Shown one piece after another: positions 7,267 to 15,680 of a stretch of 64,000 nt of DNA; positions within the stretch are counted from its first letter, which is position 1, and every line of letters starts with the position of its first letter. The stretch covers positions 248,001 to 312,000 of the forward strand of contig NZ_BCVX01000001.1 of NCBI RefSeq assembly GCF_001591965.1. Reading direction: 5' to 3'. The translations under genes and the position numbers were made by a program. Source of the DNA: Lysinibacillus odysseyi 34hs-1 = NBRC 100172 (GTDB lineage: Bacteria; Bacillota; Bacilli; Bacillales_A; Planococcaceae). The notes under the pieces are model-generated. The model searched no databases and was not told the origin of the DNA. It was given only the letters and a program-made list of their open reading frames with translations.

Positions 7267-7737
7267 TTATATATTTGCCTCTCGAACGAGGTTTTTCCCT
7301 GCTATTATAGCATACACGCCTGATATGACTGCTGTAATGGCGAAAAGAGAAACAAACCATCTGCTGCCAGAAGACGTTGCCTCAAGGAAAGCCCCCGCAG
7401 CACCAAATGATATAATAGTTACAATACTAAAATAAAGAACTGCCTTCCGCTTTCTCAAACGCAGCAGCATAAAACCGCCTATCATCGCAATATACAGGAC
7501 ACTTGCTATCATGACCACCGGAAAGAACGGCTCGTGCTTTGCTGCAAAATAAAAATAGTCAAATGGCGAAATATCGGCAGCATGTTGTACGTCCCTTCCG
7601 AGCAAGCTTGTGATCGGTGTGGAATAGCTCCACTCCCACGAATTGTCGGCCAGTGCGCTCCCCTCATAGAAAGCAGCAAAGGCAGAAGCAAGAAATACCG
7701 CGCAACCTGCAATAACCTGAACAAAGTACTTATACAT
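7267..7737 (-). CDS. YjdJ-like membrane protein (DUF4306 type)
   Basis: The start is set at ATG 7737 because GGAAAGGAGAG lies about 7 bases upstream; the frame extends further but without a ribosome binding site. The 156 residues contain four membrane segments: MYKYFVQVIAGCAVFLASAF, then about 77-96, 103-122 and 130-147. The motif AFYEGSALADNSWEWSYSTP between helices 1 and 2 resembles B. subtilis YjdJ. Function is unknown. It lies 26 bases upstream of sipS in the same direction and may share its transcript. Confidence 0.75.
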   Translation of the reverse strand: MYKYFVQVIAGCAVFLASAFAAFYEGSALADNSWEWSYSTPITSLLGRDVQHAADISPFDYFYFAAKHEPFFPVVMIASVLYIAMIGGFMLLRLRKRKAVLYFSIVTIISFGAAGAFLEATSSGSRWFVSLFAITAVISGVYAIIAGKNLVREANI

Positions 7738-8043
7738 AGCGCACTCTCCTTTCCTATTTCTTCCTTCTATTACCAACGCTTGAACTTGCGAAAAGTTCCC
7801 ATTTCCTCTCGATTATTATGTGCTTTCTTCCTTCGATGGACCACTTTTGCACCTGCTGCATATGTTTACATAGAGGAGCTGACCTGAGCGTGTTAATGAT
7901 GCTGTTACTGACTGCGGTTATACGAGGAATATTGGCTAAATGGAGAGCTTTCTCTATTCGTTCATAACGGGGCTGCAGGCACGGCATCCACGCTTTTAGG
8001 TGATTTTCTGCCGTTTGAGCATCTAGATGAAAGGATGAAGTGT
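7738..8043. other. Gap of about 300 bp between divergent genes
   Basis: It must contain the promoters for the YjdJ-like and YunC-like genes. I see no coding frame with a ribosome binding site and no clear -35/-10 pair. Confidence 0.3.
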
Positions 8044-8346
8044 TTGGTTACGATCGAGACGTTGGAAATTGAAGGGCACCCTTTTACTGCTGTCACCGTC
8101 GCATTGCCGAAAACAACATTGCTGACGGTTTCCAATGATAATGGCTATATTATGTGCGGTGCTTTAGATGTCGGACTTTTAAATAGCAAGCTGGCAGACC
8201 GGCGGATTTTGGCCGGACGCGCGGTCGGTGTGAAAACGATTGAGCAGCTGCTGGAGGCTCCGCTTGAGTCCATTACGATTGAAGCGGAGGCAATCGGCAT
8301 TTATCCCGGTATGACCGGAAAAGATGCGCTATTGAAGATGATTTAA
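8044..8346 (+). CDS. yunC: YunC family protein (DUF1805)
   Basis: The start is taken as TTG 8044 rather than ATG 8035. AAAGGA (8030-8035) abuts the ATG but is well spaced to the TTG, and the resulting N-terminus MVTIETLEIEGHPFTAVTV lines up with B. subtilis YunC. The 100-residue product has the conserved core LPKTTLL, GYIMCGALDVGLLN, GRAVGVKTIEQLL and GIYPGMTGKDAL that defines DUF1805. The family is widespread in Bacillales, of known structure but unclear function. It is a single gene with its own terminator. Confidence 0.88.
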   Translation: MVTIETLEIEGHPFTAVTVALPKTTLLTVSNDNGYIMCGALDVGLLNSKLADRRILAGRAVGVKTIEQLLEAPLESITIEAEAIGIYPGMTGKDALLKMI

Positions 8347-8365
8347 CTTTTTATACAGGAATTAT

Positions 8366-8410
8366 AGACGTCCTTTATGTGGCAGACAGCCCGTTTAGGA
8401 CGTCTTTTAT
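8366..8410 (+). terminator. Terminator of the yunC-like gene
   Basis: AGACGTCC and GGACGTCT arms enclose a loop of about 25 bases and are followed by TTTAT, about 20 bases after the stop codon. Confidence 0.7.
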
Positions 8411-8557
8411 TTCATGATAATAAATCCTCCTACTTGAACAAAACACCTCTTATCGCCTCTAATTGACCGCTTATAACGATTTTTCACCCTTTCATTTTAT
8501 TTCCCTGTAAACGGAAAATCCAGATGATATAGTTAAGATAACCCGGGGGAGGTTTTT

Positions 8558-9010
8558 ATGAAAATACATGTCAAAATAGAAAAACAATACGAGGAAATTG
8601 AAGTACATCTGTATGCGAATGCTTATTCAGATGAAGTAGAACGAGTAATGAAACGGCTGAAAACACCTGTTACGACAACGATCGATGGGTATAAGGAGCA
8701 GGAAATTTATATGTTGAAAATTGAAGATATTTATTCCGTATATGCAGAAGGGCCAAAAATCTTTTTCCAGACAGAAGAAGAGGAATTCGAATCCAAAAGA
8801 AAGCTATATGAGCTGGAAGAATTATTATCTGAACAGTTTACACGGGTGAATAAGTCGACACTTATTAATACGAACAAAATCGCCTCGATACAGCTTGGGA
8901 GATTCGGTACCCCTACTCTTGTTCTAGATAACGAAGTAACGGTTGCTGTTAGCAGAAACTACTTAAAGCCGTTAAAACAAAAACTTGGAATTGGGAGGAA
9001 TGCACGATGA
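8558..9010 (+). CDS. LytTR family DNA-binding regulator
   Basis: The 150-residue protein has a short N-terminal region and a C-terminal LytTR domain (about 48-145: YMLKIEDIYSVYAEGPKIFF, FTRVNKSTLINTNKIASIQL, VAVSRNYLKPLKQKL). It has no receiver domain, so it is not phosphorylated by a kinase. In this family the partner membrane protein DUF3021, encoded next with a 4-base overlap, probably controls it. ATG at 8558 follows GGGGGAGG. The operon continues with ABC transporter genes, the usual target of such LytTR-DUF3021 modules. Confidence 0.92.
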   Translation: MKIHVKIEKQYEEIEVHLYANAYSDEVERVMKRLKTPVTTTIDGYKEQEIYMLKIEDIYSVYAEGPKIFFQTEEEEFESKRKLYELEELLSEQFTRVNKSTLINTNKIASIQLGRFGTPTLVLDNEVTVAVSRNYLKPLKQKLGIGRNAR

Positions 9011-9429
9011 TCATTAAAATAATCCGTTCCTGCCTGATCGGTCTATTAATCGGTCTCAGCTGTTCCTATGTGCTGATTACAATTGATGCTGTAACAAATC
9101 CGGATGCTGTACTAAATGGAGGCAATTTACTCGAACAGCTGCTTATTGCAGCGGCAATGGGGATTGCGATCGGCTTTGTCACATTGATATTCGACACAGC
9201 GTTCTTTTCCTTACCTGTTCAGCTTTTGATTCATCTGTCCTTTGTTACTCTTTGTGTATTCATCGGTGGAATAGTCGGTTCGTGGTTTTCCGATTTTTCC
9301 TCGTTCCTGCTTGTCTTCCTGAACGAGCTGATCATTTATGCACTTGTATGGTTTTTCATCTTACTTACGACGAAACGAGAGGTTGATGAAATCAATGAAT
9401 ATTTACAAAGCCGAAAACGAATTAAATAA
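9007..9429 (+). CDS. DUF3021 membrane protein
   Basis: The 140 residues form four membrane helices (about 5-24, 41-62, 69-90, 97-118) with a charged C-terminal tail (KREVDEINEYLQSRKRIK). The gene overlaps the LytTR gene by 4 bases (ATGA) and the ABC ATPase start lies inside its 3' end. DUF3021 proteins always accompany LytTR regulators and are thought to hold them inactive at the membrane. That role is known from context in other species, not shown here. Confidence 0.9.
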   Translation: MIIKIIRSCLIGLLIGLSCSYVLITIDAVTNPDAVLNGGNLLEQLLIAAAMGIAIGFVTLIFDTAFFSLPVQLLIHLSFVTLCVFIGGIVGSWFSDFSSFLLVFLNELIIYALVWFFILLTTKREVDEINEYLQSRKRIK

Positions 9430-10384
9430 AACGAAACCGATTATTGATGTCCAGGGGCTTGTAAAAAACTACAACACGCATCAGGCAGTAAAGGGTATCT
9501 CCTTTCAGGTGAAACGAGGCTCCTTATTTGCCTTCCTTGGAACAAATGGTGCCGGTAAATCAACGACGATTGAAATATTATGTACGCTGCTTGAGAAAAC
9601 TTCCGGCACAATAAAAATTAACGGAATCTCATTAGGAACACGCAAAAATAATGAACTGATCCGAAAATCTATCGGTATCGTCTTCCAGCAAAGCCTGCTT
9701 GATGAGAAGCTGTCCGTAAAAGAGAATATTCTGCACCGCGGCCGTCTGTATGGCTTTACAAAGCAAGAGCTAATAGAAAACTGGCACTTTGTTAAGCAGG
9801 CTCTGCATTTGGAAGAAATCGAGCATCAGCAGTACGAAACATTATCAGGTGGGCAAAAACGCCGCGTAGACATTGCCCGCGCAATCATCCATAAACCGGA
9901 CATCCTGTTTTTAGATGAACCGACGACAGGGCTTGATCCACAGACACGCCTTTTTGTGTGGGATACGATTAAACAGCTTCAGAAGGAATTAAACATGACG
10001 ATCTTCCTCACAACCCATTATATGGAGGAAGCAGCCGTTGCAGACGAAATTGTAATCATGAAAGAAGGAAAAATCATTGCAGCCGGAACTCCTCACTCGC
10101 TAAAAGAACACCATGCAAGTGATCAATTATCCATCACCTTTTTAGAGGAGACAATCGGCCGCCACCTTCTACTTGAAAAAGGGCTGTCTTTTACAATGAA
10201 AAACGGCATTTTTACGATAAATGTTCCTTCCACTTTAGAAGCACTCCAGCTTTTAAAGGAATGGGAGCCTTCGATCCATGCATTTGAAGTTATAAAAGGC
10301 TCTATGGATGATGTATTCATTCGACTTAACAAGGAGGAAATTGGCGATGAACAGCTTATTGAATTTAGTCATTCGGCACAATAA
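9395..10384 (+). CDS. ABC transporter ATP-binding protein (DrrA-like)
   Basis: The 329-residue ATPase has Walker A GTNGAGKST (about 49-57), Q-loop VFQQS, signature LSGGQKRR (about 150-157) and Walker B LFLDEPTTGLDP. The C-terminal extension of about 100 residues is typical of drug- and bacteriocin-export ATPases. ATG 9395 was chosen over upstream starts because GAGAGG (9377-9382) is 12 bases away; ATG 9386 is too close to it. The gene overlaps DUF3021 by 35 bases and the permease by 38 bases, so this is one tightly coupled operon. The substrate is unknown; a lipid-like or antibiotic molecule is likely. Confidence 0.93.
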   Translation: MNIYKAENELNKTKPIIDVQGLVKNYNTHQAVKGISFQVKRGSLFAFLGTNGAGKSTTIEILCTLLEKTSGTIKINGISLGTRKNNELIRKSIGIVFQQSLLDEKLSVKENILHRGRLYGFTKQELIENWHFVKQALHLEEIEHQQYETLSGGQKRRVDIARAIIHKPDILFLDEPTTGLDPQTRLFVWDTIKQLQKELNMTIFLTTHYMEEAAVADEIVIMKEGKIIAAGTPHSLKEHHASDQLSITFLEETIGRHLLLEKGLSFTMKNGIFTINVPSTLEALQLLKEWEPSIHAFEVIKGSMDDVFIRLNKEEIGDEQLIEFSHSAQ

Positions 10385-11225
10385 ATTATTCCGCCGGGAC
10401 CGGATGCTTGTCTTCTTTTCTCTTTTAACGGTCATCATCGTCATTTTGTTATATGCGATTTTCATTCAAAAAACGCAAATCGATGCAATCGAACAGCTTG
10501 TCACAGCTACACCGGATATTAAAAACATGGTGAATGAATGGATGGTAGCCGGTCTCCTCTCCATTATGACCGTTACCTCTACCCTTGCAGCTTATGGTAT
10601 TGCGATAAAGGATATGGAGACAAAGGTGCTCGCCGATTTTCTGACGGCCCCTATCACCCGTGCAAAGCTTCAGCTCAGCTATGTTATCAATGCTTTTTTT
10701 ATCGGTTTTGCACTTTCCCTTTTTGGATTGATCTGCTGTCAGCTCTTTTTAGTAGCTGTAGGCGGAGAATGGTTTTCACCGGGCAAAATTAGCATGCTGT
10801 TAGGCGTGGTGATTCTTTCTGTTACACTCAGCAGCGTCTTCAATCTATTTTTCACATTGCTTGTTACGACCCAAACGTCCTTTTCCACATTAAGCACGAT
10901 TATCGGGACATCGATCGGCTTTTTATGCGGCGTCTACGTACCACTTGGCTCTGTTCCTGAATTTGTCCAAAAAATCATCATGCTTTTTCCAATCAGCCAT
11001 ACGACCGTTCTCTTCCGCGAGATCCTTATGCGTGAGTCAATCGATACTGTTTTTAAGGGGAATGCTGAAGCAGCCAGCTCCTATGAGGTTCACTTTGGTG
11101 TCCATTATGAATGGGGCAGCACATTGATCACCAATAGCTACAGCCTTCTATTCATCACGCTATCTATTATTGTTTTCACGCTTTTATCTTTATTTCTTTA
11201 CAGCAGGCTGCCAAAGCGGTTCTAA
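10347..11225 (+). CDS. ABC-2 type transporter permease
   Basis: The 292-residue permease starts at ATG 10347, 8 bases after AAGGAGG (10331-10337), inside the ATPase gene. It has about six membrane helices: residues 20-40, a pair near 62-80, and a cluster at 105-270. The ABC-2 signature region FLCGVYVPLGSVPEFVQKII (about 190-209) is followed by LFPISHTTVLFREILMRE. It pairs with the preceding ATPase to form an exporter controlled by the LytTR-DUF3021 pair. It ends the operon before a hairpin at 11291. Confidence 0.9.
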   Translation: MNSLLNLVIRHNKLFRRDRMLVFFSLLTVIIVILLYAIFIQKTQIDAIEQLVTATPDIKNMVNEWMVAGLLSIMTVTSTLAAYGIAIKDMETKVLADFLTAPITRAKLQLSYVINAFFIGFALSLFGLICCQLFLVAVGGEWFSPGKISMLLGVVILSVTLSSVFNLFFTLLVTTQTSFSTLSTIIGTSIGFLCGVYVPLGSVPEFVQKIIMLFPISHTTVLFREILMRESIDTVFKGNAEAASSYEVHFGVHYEWGSTLITNSYSLLFITLSIIVFTLLSLFLYSRLPKRF

Positions 11226-11290
11226 CCACGAAAAAAAGGCTCCCTATTCACCCTGCGGTGGCCACATCCGCATGTCACCATCCTCGCCGC

Positions 11291-11335
11291 AAAGGAGGTA
11301 TCCCAGAAAATCTTCTCGGACACCTCCTTTTCTAT
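11291..11335 (+). terminator. Terminator between convergent genes
   Basis: AAAGGAGGT and ACACCTCCTTTT form a 9-bp stem with a large loop and a partial T-tract. It lies 66 bases after the permease stop and next to the convergent DoxX gene. Confidence 0.6.
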
Positions 11336-11342
11336 TTGCCTA

Positions 11343-11687
11343 TTATAAAGAAAATAGAAATAAAAAGAGTACAAAAACAAAGAGGACGATAATCGGCAGC
11401 ATTTCCTGCATATCATCCTTTACACGGACATGTGTAAAGATCGCACCAATGCATATGCAGAACAGAAGCAGCAAACCGTAAAGTGCTAACCCTTGAATGA
11501 GCAGTCCCATCAGTAATAGCAGACCAGCGATCATTTCGAGAAATCCAGTCAGCACGAGAAGCCAGTAAGGCAGCCTCCATTTGATGAAAGCTCTCCGGAA
11601 GGCGCGGTTACCGGATATTTTCCCAAAACCTACATAGACGAAGACTGCGCTTACTAGTATTTGGATAACCAACGTTACCTGTTCCAT
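11343..11687 (-). CDS. DoxX family membrane protein
   Basis: The 114-residue protein has four membrane helices. The first contains VFVYVGFGKISGN and the second WLLVLTGFLEMIAGLLLLMG, the DoxX/DoxD-like pattern with conserved Gly and Lys. It ends in a very hydrophobic helix. Family members are linked to thiosulfate/quinone chemistry or redox sensing at the membrane, but small Bacillus members are uncharacterised. ATG at 11687 is preceded by AGGAGTGACAAC. It is a single-gene unit. Confidence 0.85.
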   Translation of the reverse strand: MEQVTLVIQILVSAVFVYVGFGKISGNRAFRRAFIKWRLPYWLLVLTGFLEMIAGLLLLMGLLIQGLALYGLLLLFCICIGAIFTHVRVKDDMQEMLPIIVLFVFVLFLFLFSL

Positions 11688-11945
11688 GTTGTCACTCCTG
11701 AATTCGTCAATTACACCTCGGTATCACGGTGTTTCCCGAGACTTATACTTCATTATCCATAAGCAGCTGGATACCTGCCAAAACAGTCAATCGTATTGAC
11801 TCTGCCGCTCTCGTCATAAAAGATAACAGTAATAGAATAAAGGACATCTACCTAGCGGGAAGTATCCTCTTTCCCCTTTTATATCTTATGCAATAGTGGA
11901 AACAGCAGGCGGGCAGTAAGCAGATTCTCTTATTTTTTACTCCGT

Positions 11946-12794
11946 CTATTCTGGTCGTTCCGAAAAACTGGAACCATTAATAATCTCGTCCGAGGAGAGC
12001 TTATATAGCTTTTCCTGACTGATTGCTTCATTTTGCTCTAAATACGACTTTACGAGCCGGTAACCGGTGCTATAGCCGCCCCATGGGGGTATTCTCCTTC
12101 TTCTATCTCCATATAAATAAGGGCGGTGATTTCCTACTCCTATATTGTCAAGCGCCGGAACAAAATGCTGCTTCCATATTTCTTTTGCTTCCGCTTCTGA
12201 ATAACGCTGGGCCCACGGGGAAAGCCACTCTTCGCCATAGAGCTCCTCCACCGCCGCTTCCGCCATGCCTTCAATTACAAGCGACTCCTTCAACGAATGC
12301 TCTGCTGGTGAGGATCCGAGAAAAGCAATTCTGCAAATATGGTGGTATTCATGGGCGAGCAGCGCATAAAATTCATGTTCCGTAAGCTCCGGCGCTACAA
12401 ATAAGAAAAGGACATTTTTATAAGCTACCCCATTTTTATTTGCCATGCTGCCGCCTATTGACGGTCTTTTTCTGGTTAAGGGATAGATATAAATTTCAGC
12501 CTCCGGACCATTCCATAACTTTTTGAGACGATTATATTCTTTTTCAGCGAGTGTCCATAGCTCTTTCTTTTCCAGCTGCATTACTATATCCATTAGCTCT
12601 GCAGAATCCCTAGGTTCGTATAAACCATTTTGTAACAGCTCGTAGTATATTGCTTCCGGCGGCGTTTCGGGAAATAAAGCTAAAAGCGGCTTCGTGATGA
12701 CGTCCCGCTGGATAGACGCTATGAATGTTCTCGGCTTCCCCTCACCTTTTTTGCAGATCTTCTGCAAAGTTCTTTGAGTCTTTTTGACAGCCAT
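11946..12794 (-). CDS. YjaZ-like zinc protease (DUF2268)
   Basis: The start is ATG 12794, 6 bases after AAGGATGAG; an upstream in-frame GTG (12815) has no ribosome binding site. The 282 residues contain the gluzincin-like active site LLAHEYHHICR (His148-Glu149-x-x-His152) and a downstream helix VIEGMAEAAVEELYG that supplies the third ligand. This layout matches DUF2268/YjaZ putative metallopeptidases. No signal peptide is visible, so it acts in the cytoplasm, perhaps on misfolded proteins. The substrate is unknown. The gene stands alone. Confidence 0.87.
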   Translation of the reverse strand: MAVKKTQRTLQKICKKGEGKPRTFIASIQRDVITKPLLALFPETPPEAIYYELLQNGLYEPRDSAELMDIVMQLEKKELWTLAEKEYNRLKKLWNGPEAEIYIYPLTRKRPSIGGSMANKNGVAYKNVLFLFVAPELTEHEFYALLAHEYHHICRIAFLGSSPAEHSLKESLVIEGMAEAAVEELYGEEWLSPWAQRYSEAEAKEIWKQHFVPALDNIGVGNHRPYLYGDRRRRIPPWGGYSTGYRLVKSYLEQNEAISQEKLYKLSSDEIINGSSFSERPE

Positions 12795-12902
12795 TCTATT
12801 CTCATCCTTTTTCACAGTATATGTACTAGACGCTTAGCACGTGTCTATCAGTATTTTCAACATATAGTAATAAGTAGTTTAAGGTAAAAGGAGGGTAGAT
12901 TT

Positions 12903-13157
12903 ATGGGTCAATATAATGATATGTACAATATGTGCTGTCAATATCATGGTAAACGGGTTCGCATTACCGACAATCAAGGAAAGGTCCATGTAGGTACGAT
13001 CACTCGTGTCGATAGAAGACAGGTTTGGCTTATGCCTGATAGAGGGATGGGCGGTTACGGCTTCGGATGGGGCTGGGGCTACGGCGGCGGCTTCGGTTAT
13101 GGTATCGCACTAGGTGCTATTACAGGTATCGCTTTAGCAGGAGCATTCTTCTGGTAG
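12903..13157 (+). CDS. Small Gly/Trp-rich protein with SH3-like N-terminus
   Basis: The 84 residues start at ATG 12903 after AAAGGAGGG. The first 45 residues (GKRVRITDNQGKVHVGTITR) look like a small LSM/SH3-like barrel found in several Bacillales spore or surface proteins. A Gly-Tyr-Phe-Trp run (GYGFGWGWGYGGGFGYG) and a hydrophobic tail (GAITGIALAGAFFW) complete it. Such glycine-rich tails suggest a coat or membrane-associated structural protein. That is inference; I know no characterised homologue. Confidence 0.8.
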   Translation: MGQYNDMYNMCCQYHGKRVRITDNQGKVHVGTITRVDRRQVWLMPDRGMGGYGFGWGWGYGGGFGYGIALGAITGIALAGAFFW

Positions 13158-13189
13158 ACTCCCCCTATTTTAAGGGTGAATATAAATAA

Positions 13190-13258
13190 AGCTCTCGGAT
13201 GATTTGAACTAAAGAAGAGATCCCCCTCTCCTTATCAAATCATCTGAGAGCTGTTTTT
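13190..13258. terminator. Bidirectional terminator with long stem
   Basis: AGCTCTCGGATGATTTGA and TCAAATCATCTGAGAGCT pair with one mismatch around a 28-base loop, with TTTTT after the right arm. It separates the convergent 12903 and 13259 genes. Confidence 0.85.
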
Positions 13259-14398
13259 CTAATTTTTCAAAACAAACTTGATGCTTTTATCCTCATGATC
13301 GTGGAACATACGGTAGGCATCGCTCGCCTGTTCAAGCGGCATACTATGTGTAATGATTTCTGTCGGATCGATTTTTCCTTGGACAATCATATCATACAGC
13401 ATCGGCATATAGTGGACAGCAGGAGCCTGCCCTGTTTTTAGTGTAACATTCCGCTCAAAAATATTGCCAAGCGGGAACATATTATAATTCAGTCCGTATA
13501 CACCTGTCAGCTGGATAGTACCGAATTTACGAACAGCTTTCCGGCCGATTTCAATCGCACTTAGTGAGCCGCCGTGCATTTTCAGTTTTTGACCCGCTTT
13601 TTCAAGCAGCGACATTTTTCCGTCCATTCCTACGCAGTCAATGACGACATCTACGCCGCCGCTTGTAATTTCACGGATATGGTCACCGACATCATCGAAT
13701 TTATCCATATTAAAGGCTTCGACTTTATTCGTACGCATCGCATGCTCTAAACGGTAATCGAGCGGGTCTACAGCAATCACCCGGCTTGCCCCCTTCATCC
13801 ATGCAAACTTCTGCACCATTAAGCCAATCGGGCCTGAGCCAAGGACAGCGACCGTATCGCCCTTTTTAACACCGGCATGCTCTACACTCCAGTAGGCTGT
13901 CGGCAAGACATCTGATAAGAATAATAATGCCTCATCCTCCAGTTCGCAGGATTCCGGCACTTTAAACGGGATAAAATTGCCGTATGGTACACGCAGAAGC
14001 TCTGCCTGACCGCCCGGATAATTGCCATAGCGCTCCGTATAGCCGAAATAAGCTCCTGAATCAAGTGCAGGATTTTCATTTGCATTATCGCACTGGCTTT
14101 CCATTTCATTTTTACAGTAGAAACATTCGCCGCAGGAAACATTAAACGGAATGACGACACGGTCGCCTTTTTTCACGCGTGTTACTTCGGGACCAACTTC
14201 CTCGACAATCCCCATTGGCTCATGTCCGATAACAAATCCTTTTGTTGTCGGGACAGAACCGCGGTAAATATGCAGGTCTGAACCGCAGATGGCCGTAGTC
14301 GTAATACGTACGAGAATATCATCCGGTTTTTCAATCTTTGCATCTGGTACATCTTTTACTTGGACATCCTGTGCCCCTTGATAAGTGACTGCTTTCAA
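13259..14398 (-). CDS. Zinc-dependent alcohol dehydrogenase
   Basis: The start is TTG 14398, just after GGAGGG, which gives MKAVTYQGAQDVQVKDVPDA. Upstream in-frame codons have no ribosome binding site. The 379 residues carry the catalytic zinc motifs (AICGSDLHIY, VIGHEPMG), the structural zinc cluster CGECFYCKNEMESQC and the Rossmann fingerprint VLGSGPIGLMVQKF. Length and an insertion after the zinc cluster resemble the glutathione-independent formaldehyde dehydrogenase / FdhA group. The substrate is probably a small aldehyde or alcohol with NAD as cofactor. It is divergent from the MBL hydrolase gene, which may act on a related metabolite. Confidence 0.92.
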   Translation of the reverse strand: MKAVTYQGAQDVQVKDVPDAKIEKPDDILVRITTTAICGSDLHIYRGSVPTTKGFVIGHEPMGIVEEVGPEVTRVKKGDRVVIPFNVSCGECFYCKNEMESQCDNANENPALDSGAYFGYTERYGNYPGGQAELLRVPYGNFIPFKVPESCELEDEALLFLSDVLPTAYWSVEHAGVKKGDTVAVLGSGPIGLMVQKFAWMKGASRVIAVDPLDYRLEHAMRTNKVEAFNMDKFDDVGDHIREITSGGVDVVIDCVGMDGKMSLLEKAGQKLKMHGGSLSAIEIGRKAVRKFGTIQLTGVYGLNYNMFPLGNIFERNVTLKTGQAPAVHYMPMLYDMIVQGKIDPTEIITHSMPLEQASDAYRMFHDHEDKSIKFVLKN

Positions 14399-14540
14399 TT
14401 TTATCCCTCCTACAATTAATCTAGCCACCCTATTCCCCAAACATCCGCAAATCTAACGTCAAATGAACGAATCCGTGTTTAGGAATAAGAAATTCAGGAA
14501 ATGCAAACATATATAGTATCCAGGAAAAGGAGGGTTTATC

Positions 14541-15389
14541 ATGACAAAAGAAATGGAGTACGGAGATGACTATAAATACATTCCGATGACTTCGCTGTTA
14601 AGTATGATCGGACAAGCAGTGACGCCGGATATTTATTGTTTTACGATTCAAATAGTCAATGTATGCTTTGTGGGAGACTCCGGCAAAAATGACGGCTGGA
14701 CACTCATCGATGCAGGCATGCCCCGTTCGGCACAAGCAATTATCGAAGAGGCCGAAAAACGTTACGGACAAGGGACAAAACCGAAAGCAATTATCCTTAC
14801 GCACGGCCACTTCGATCATGTCGGGGCGATTGTCGAATTGCTGGAACACTGGGACGTACCTGTATATGCACATCCATCCGAAATTCCGTATCTTACAGGA
14901 ATGCAGGACTATCCAAAGCCCGATCCTTCAGTTGGGGGCGGCCTATTGGCACGAATATCACCGTACTATCCAAATGAAGCGATTAACCTTGGCGACCGCG
15001 TGAAACCGCTGCCTGCAGATCATTCGGTTCCTACGATGCCCGGTTGGCAATGGATTTATACGCCGGGTCATGCTCCGGGACATGTTTCCTTTTTCCGGGA
15101 AGCAGACCGCGCGCTGATTGCCGGAGATGCATTTGTGACAGTCAAGCAAGAATCGCTCTTTAAAGTGCTCGTGCAGGAAAAGGAAGTGAACGGTCCGCCG
15201 AAATATCTCACGACTGATTGGGAGAAAGCGCGAGAATCGGTAAGAACGCTTGCAGCATTAAATCCGTCTGTCGCCGTGACAGGTCATGGCATGCCAATGT
15301 CAGGTGAAGAGCTGGCAAACGACTTGACGACATTAGCAAACGAGTTTGACCAGCGCGCCATCCCCGAGCAGGGACGATATTTGGAATAG
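14541..15389 (+). CDS. MBL-fold metallo-hydrolase
   Basis: The 282-residue protein has the metallo-beta-lactamase signature LTHGHFDHVG (His88, His90, Asp92, His93), the later His in YTPGHAPGH, the bridging Asp in LIAGDAFV (Asp196) and the final His in VTGHGMP. These residues bind two metal ions as in glyoxalase II and quorum-quenching lactonases. No signal peptide is present. ATG at 14541 follows AAAGGAGGG. It lies divergent to the zinc alcohol dehydrogenase across a 140-bp promoter region. The substrate cannot be told from sequence. Confidence 0.92.
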   Translation: MTKEMEYGDDYKYIPMTSLLSMIGQAVTPDIYCFTIQIVNVCFVGDSGKNDGWTLIDAGMPRSAQAIIEEAEKRYGQGTKPKAIILTHGHFDHVGAIVELLEHWDVPVYAHPSEIPYLTGMQDYPKPDPSVGGGLLARISPYYPNEAINLGDRVKPLPADHSVPTMPGWQWIYTPGHAPGHVSFFREADRALIAGDAFVTVKQESLFKVLVQEKEVNGPPKYLTTDWEKARESVRTLAALNPSVAVTGHGMPMSGEELANDLTTLANEFDQRAIPEQGRYLE

Positions 15390-15398
15390 GCATAGTTA

Positions 15399-15433
15399 CA
15401 CCTTCAACTACCGGATAGTTGAAGGTGTTTTCA
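15399..15433 (+). terminator. Terminator of the MBL hydrolase gene
   Basis: CACCTTCAACTA and TAGTTGAAGGTG are perfect 12-bp arms around CCGGA, followed by TTTTCATTTT. Confidence 0.9.
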
Positions 15434-15680
15434 TTTTCCTAAAGCTTTCCGGCACAAGTTTCCTCTCTTTCCCCGTTTAACTTTTGGCTGCAGGTGGAAC
15501 TTGTACGGTATACGATCATAGGTCTTTTATGCGCTATGGATATATTCTATTGCGCAGGAAACCTCTTATTTTATTTATGGGGCACCTCACCTGCCCCTTC
15601 CTATGAATACCGTAGTCGTATATTTTCCAACTTCTTTCAATATATTGAGAGAAAGTACTTGTTTATAAGGAGACTAGTCC

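Noticed and set aside
7754-7987. 77-aa minus-strand frame
   Set aside because: No ribosome binding site and no protein-like pattern; it would overlap the promoter region of the divergent genes.
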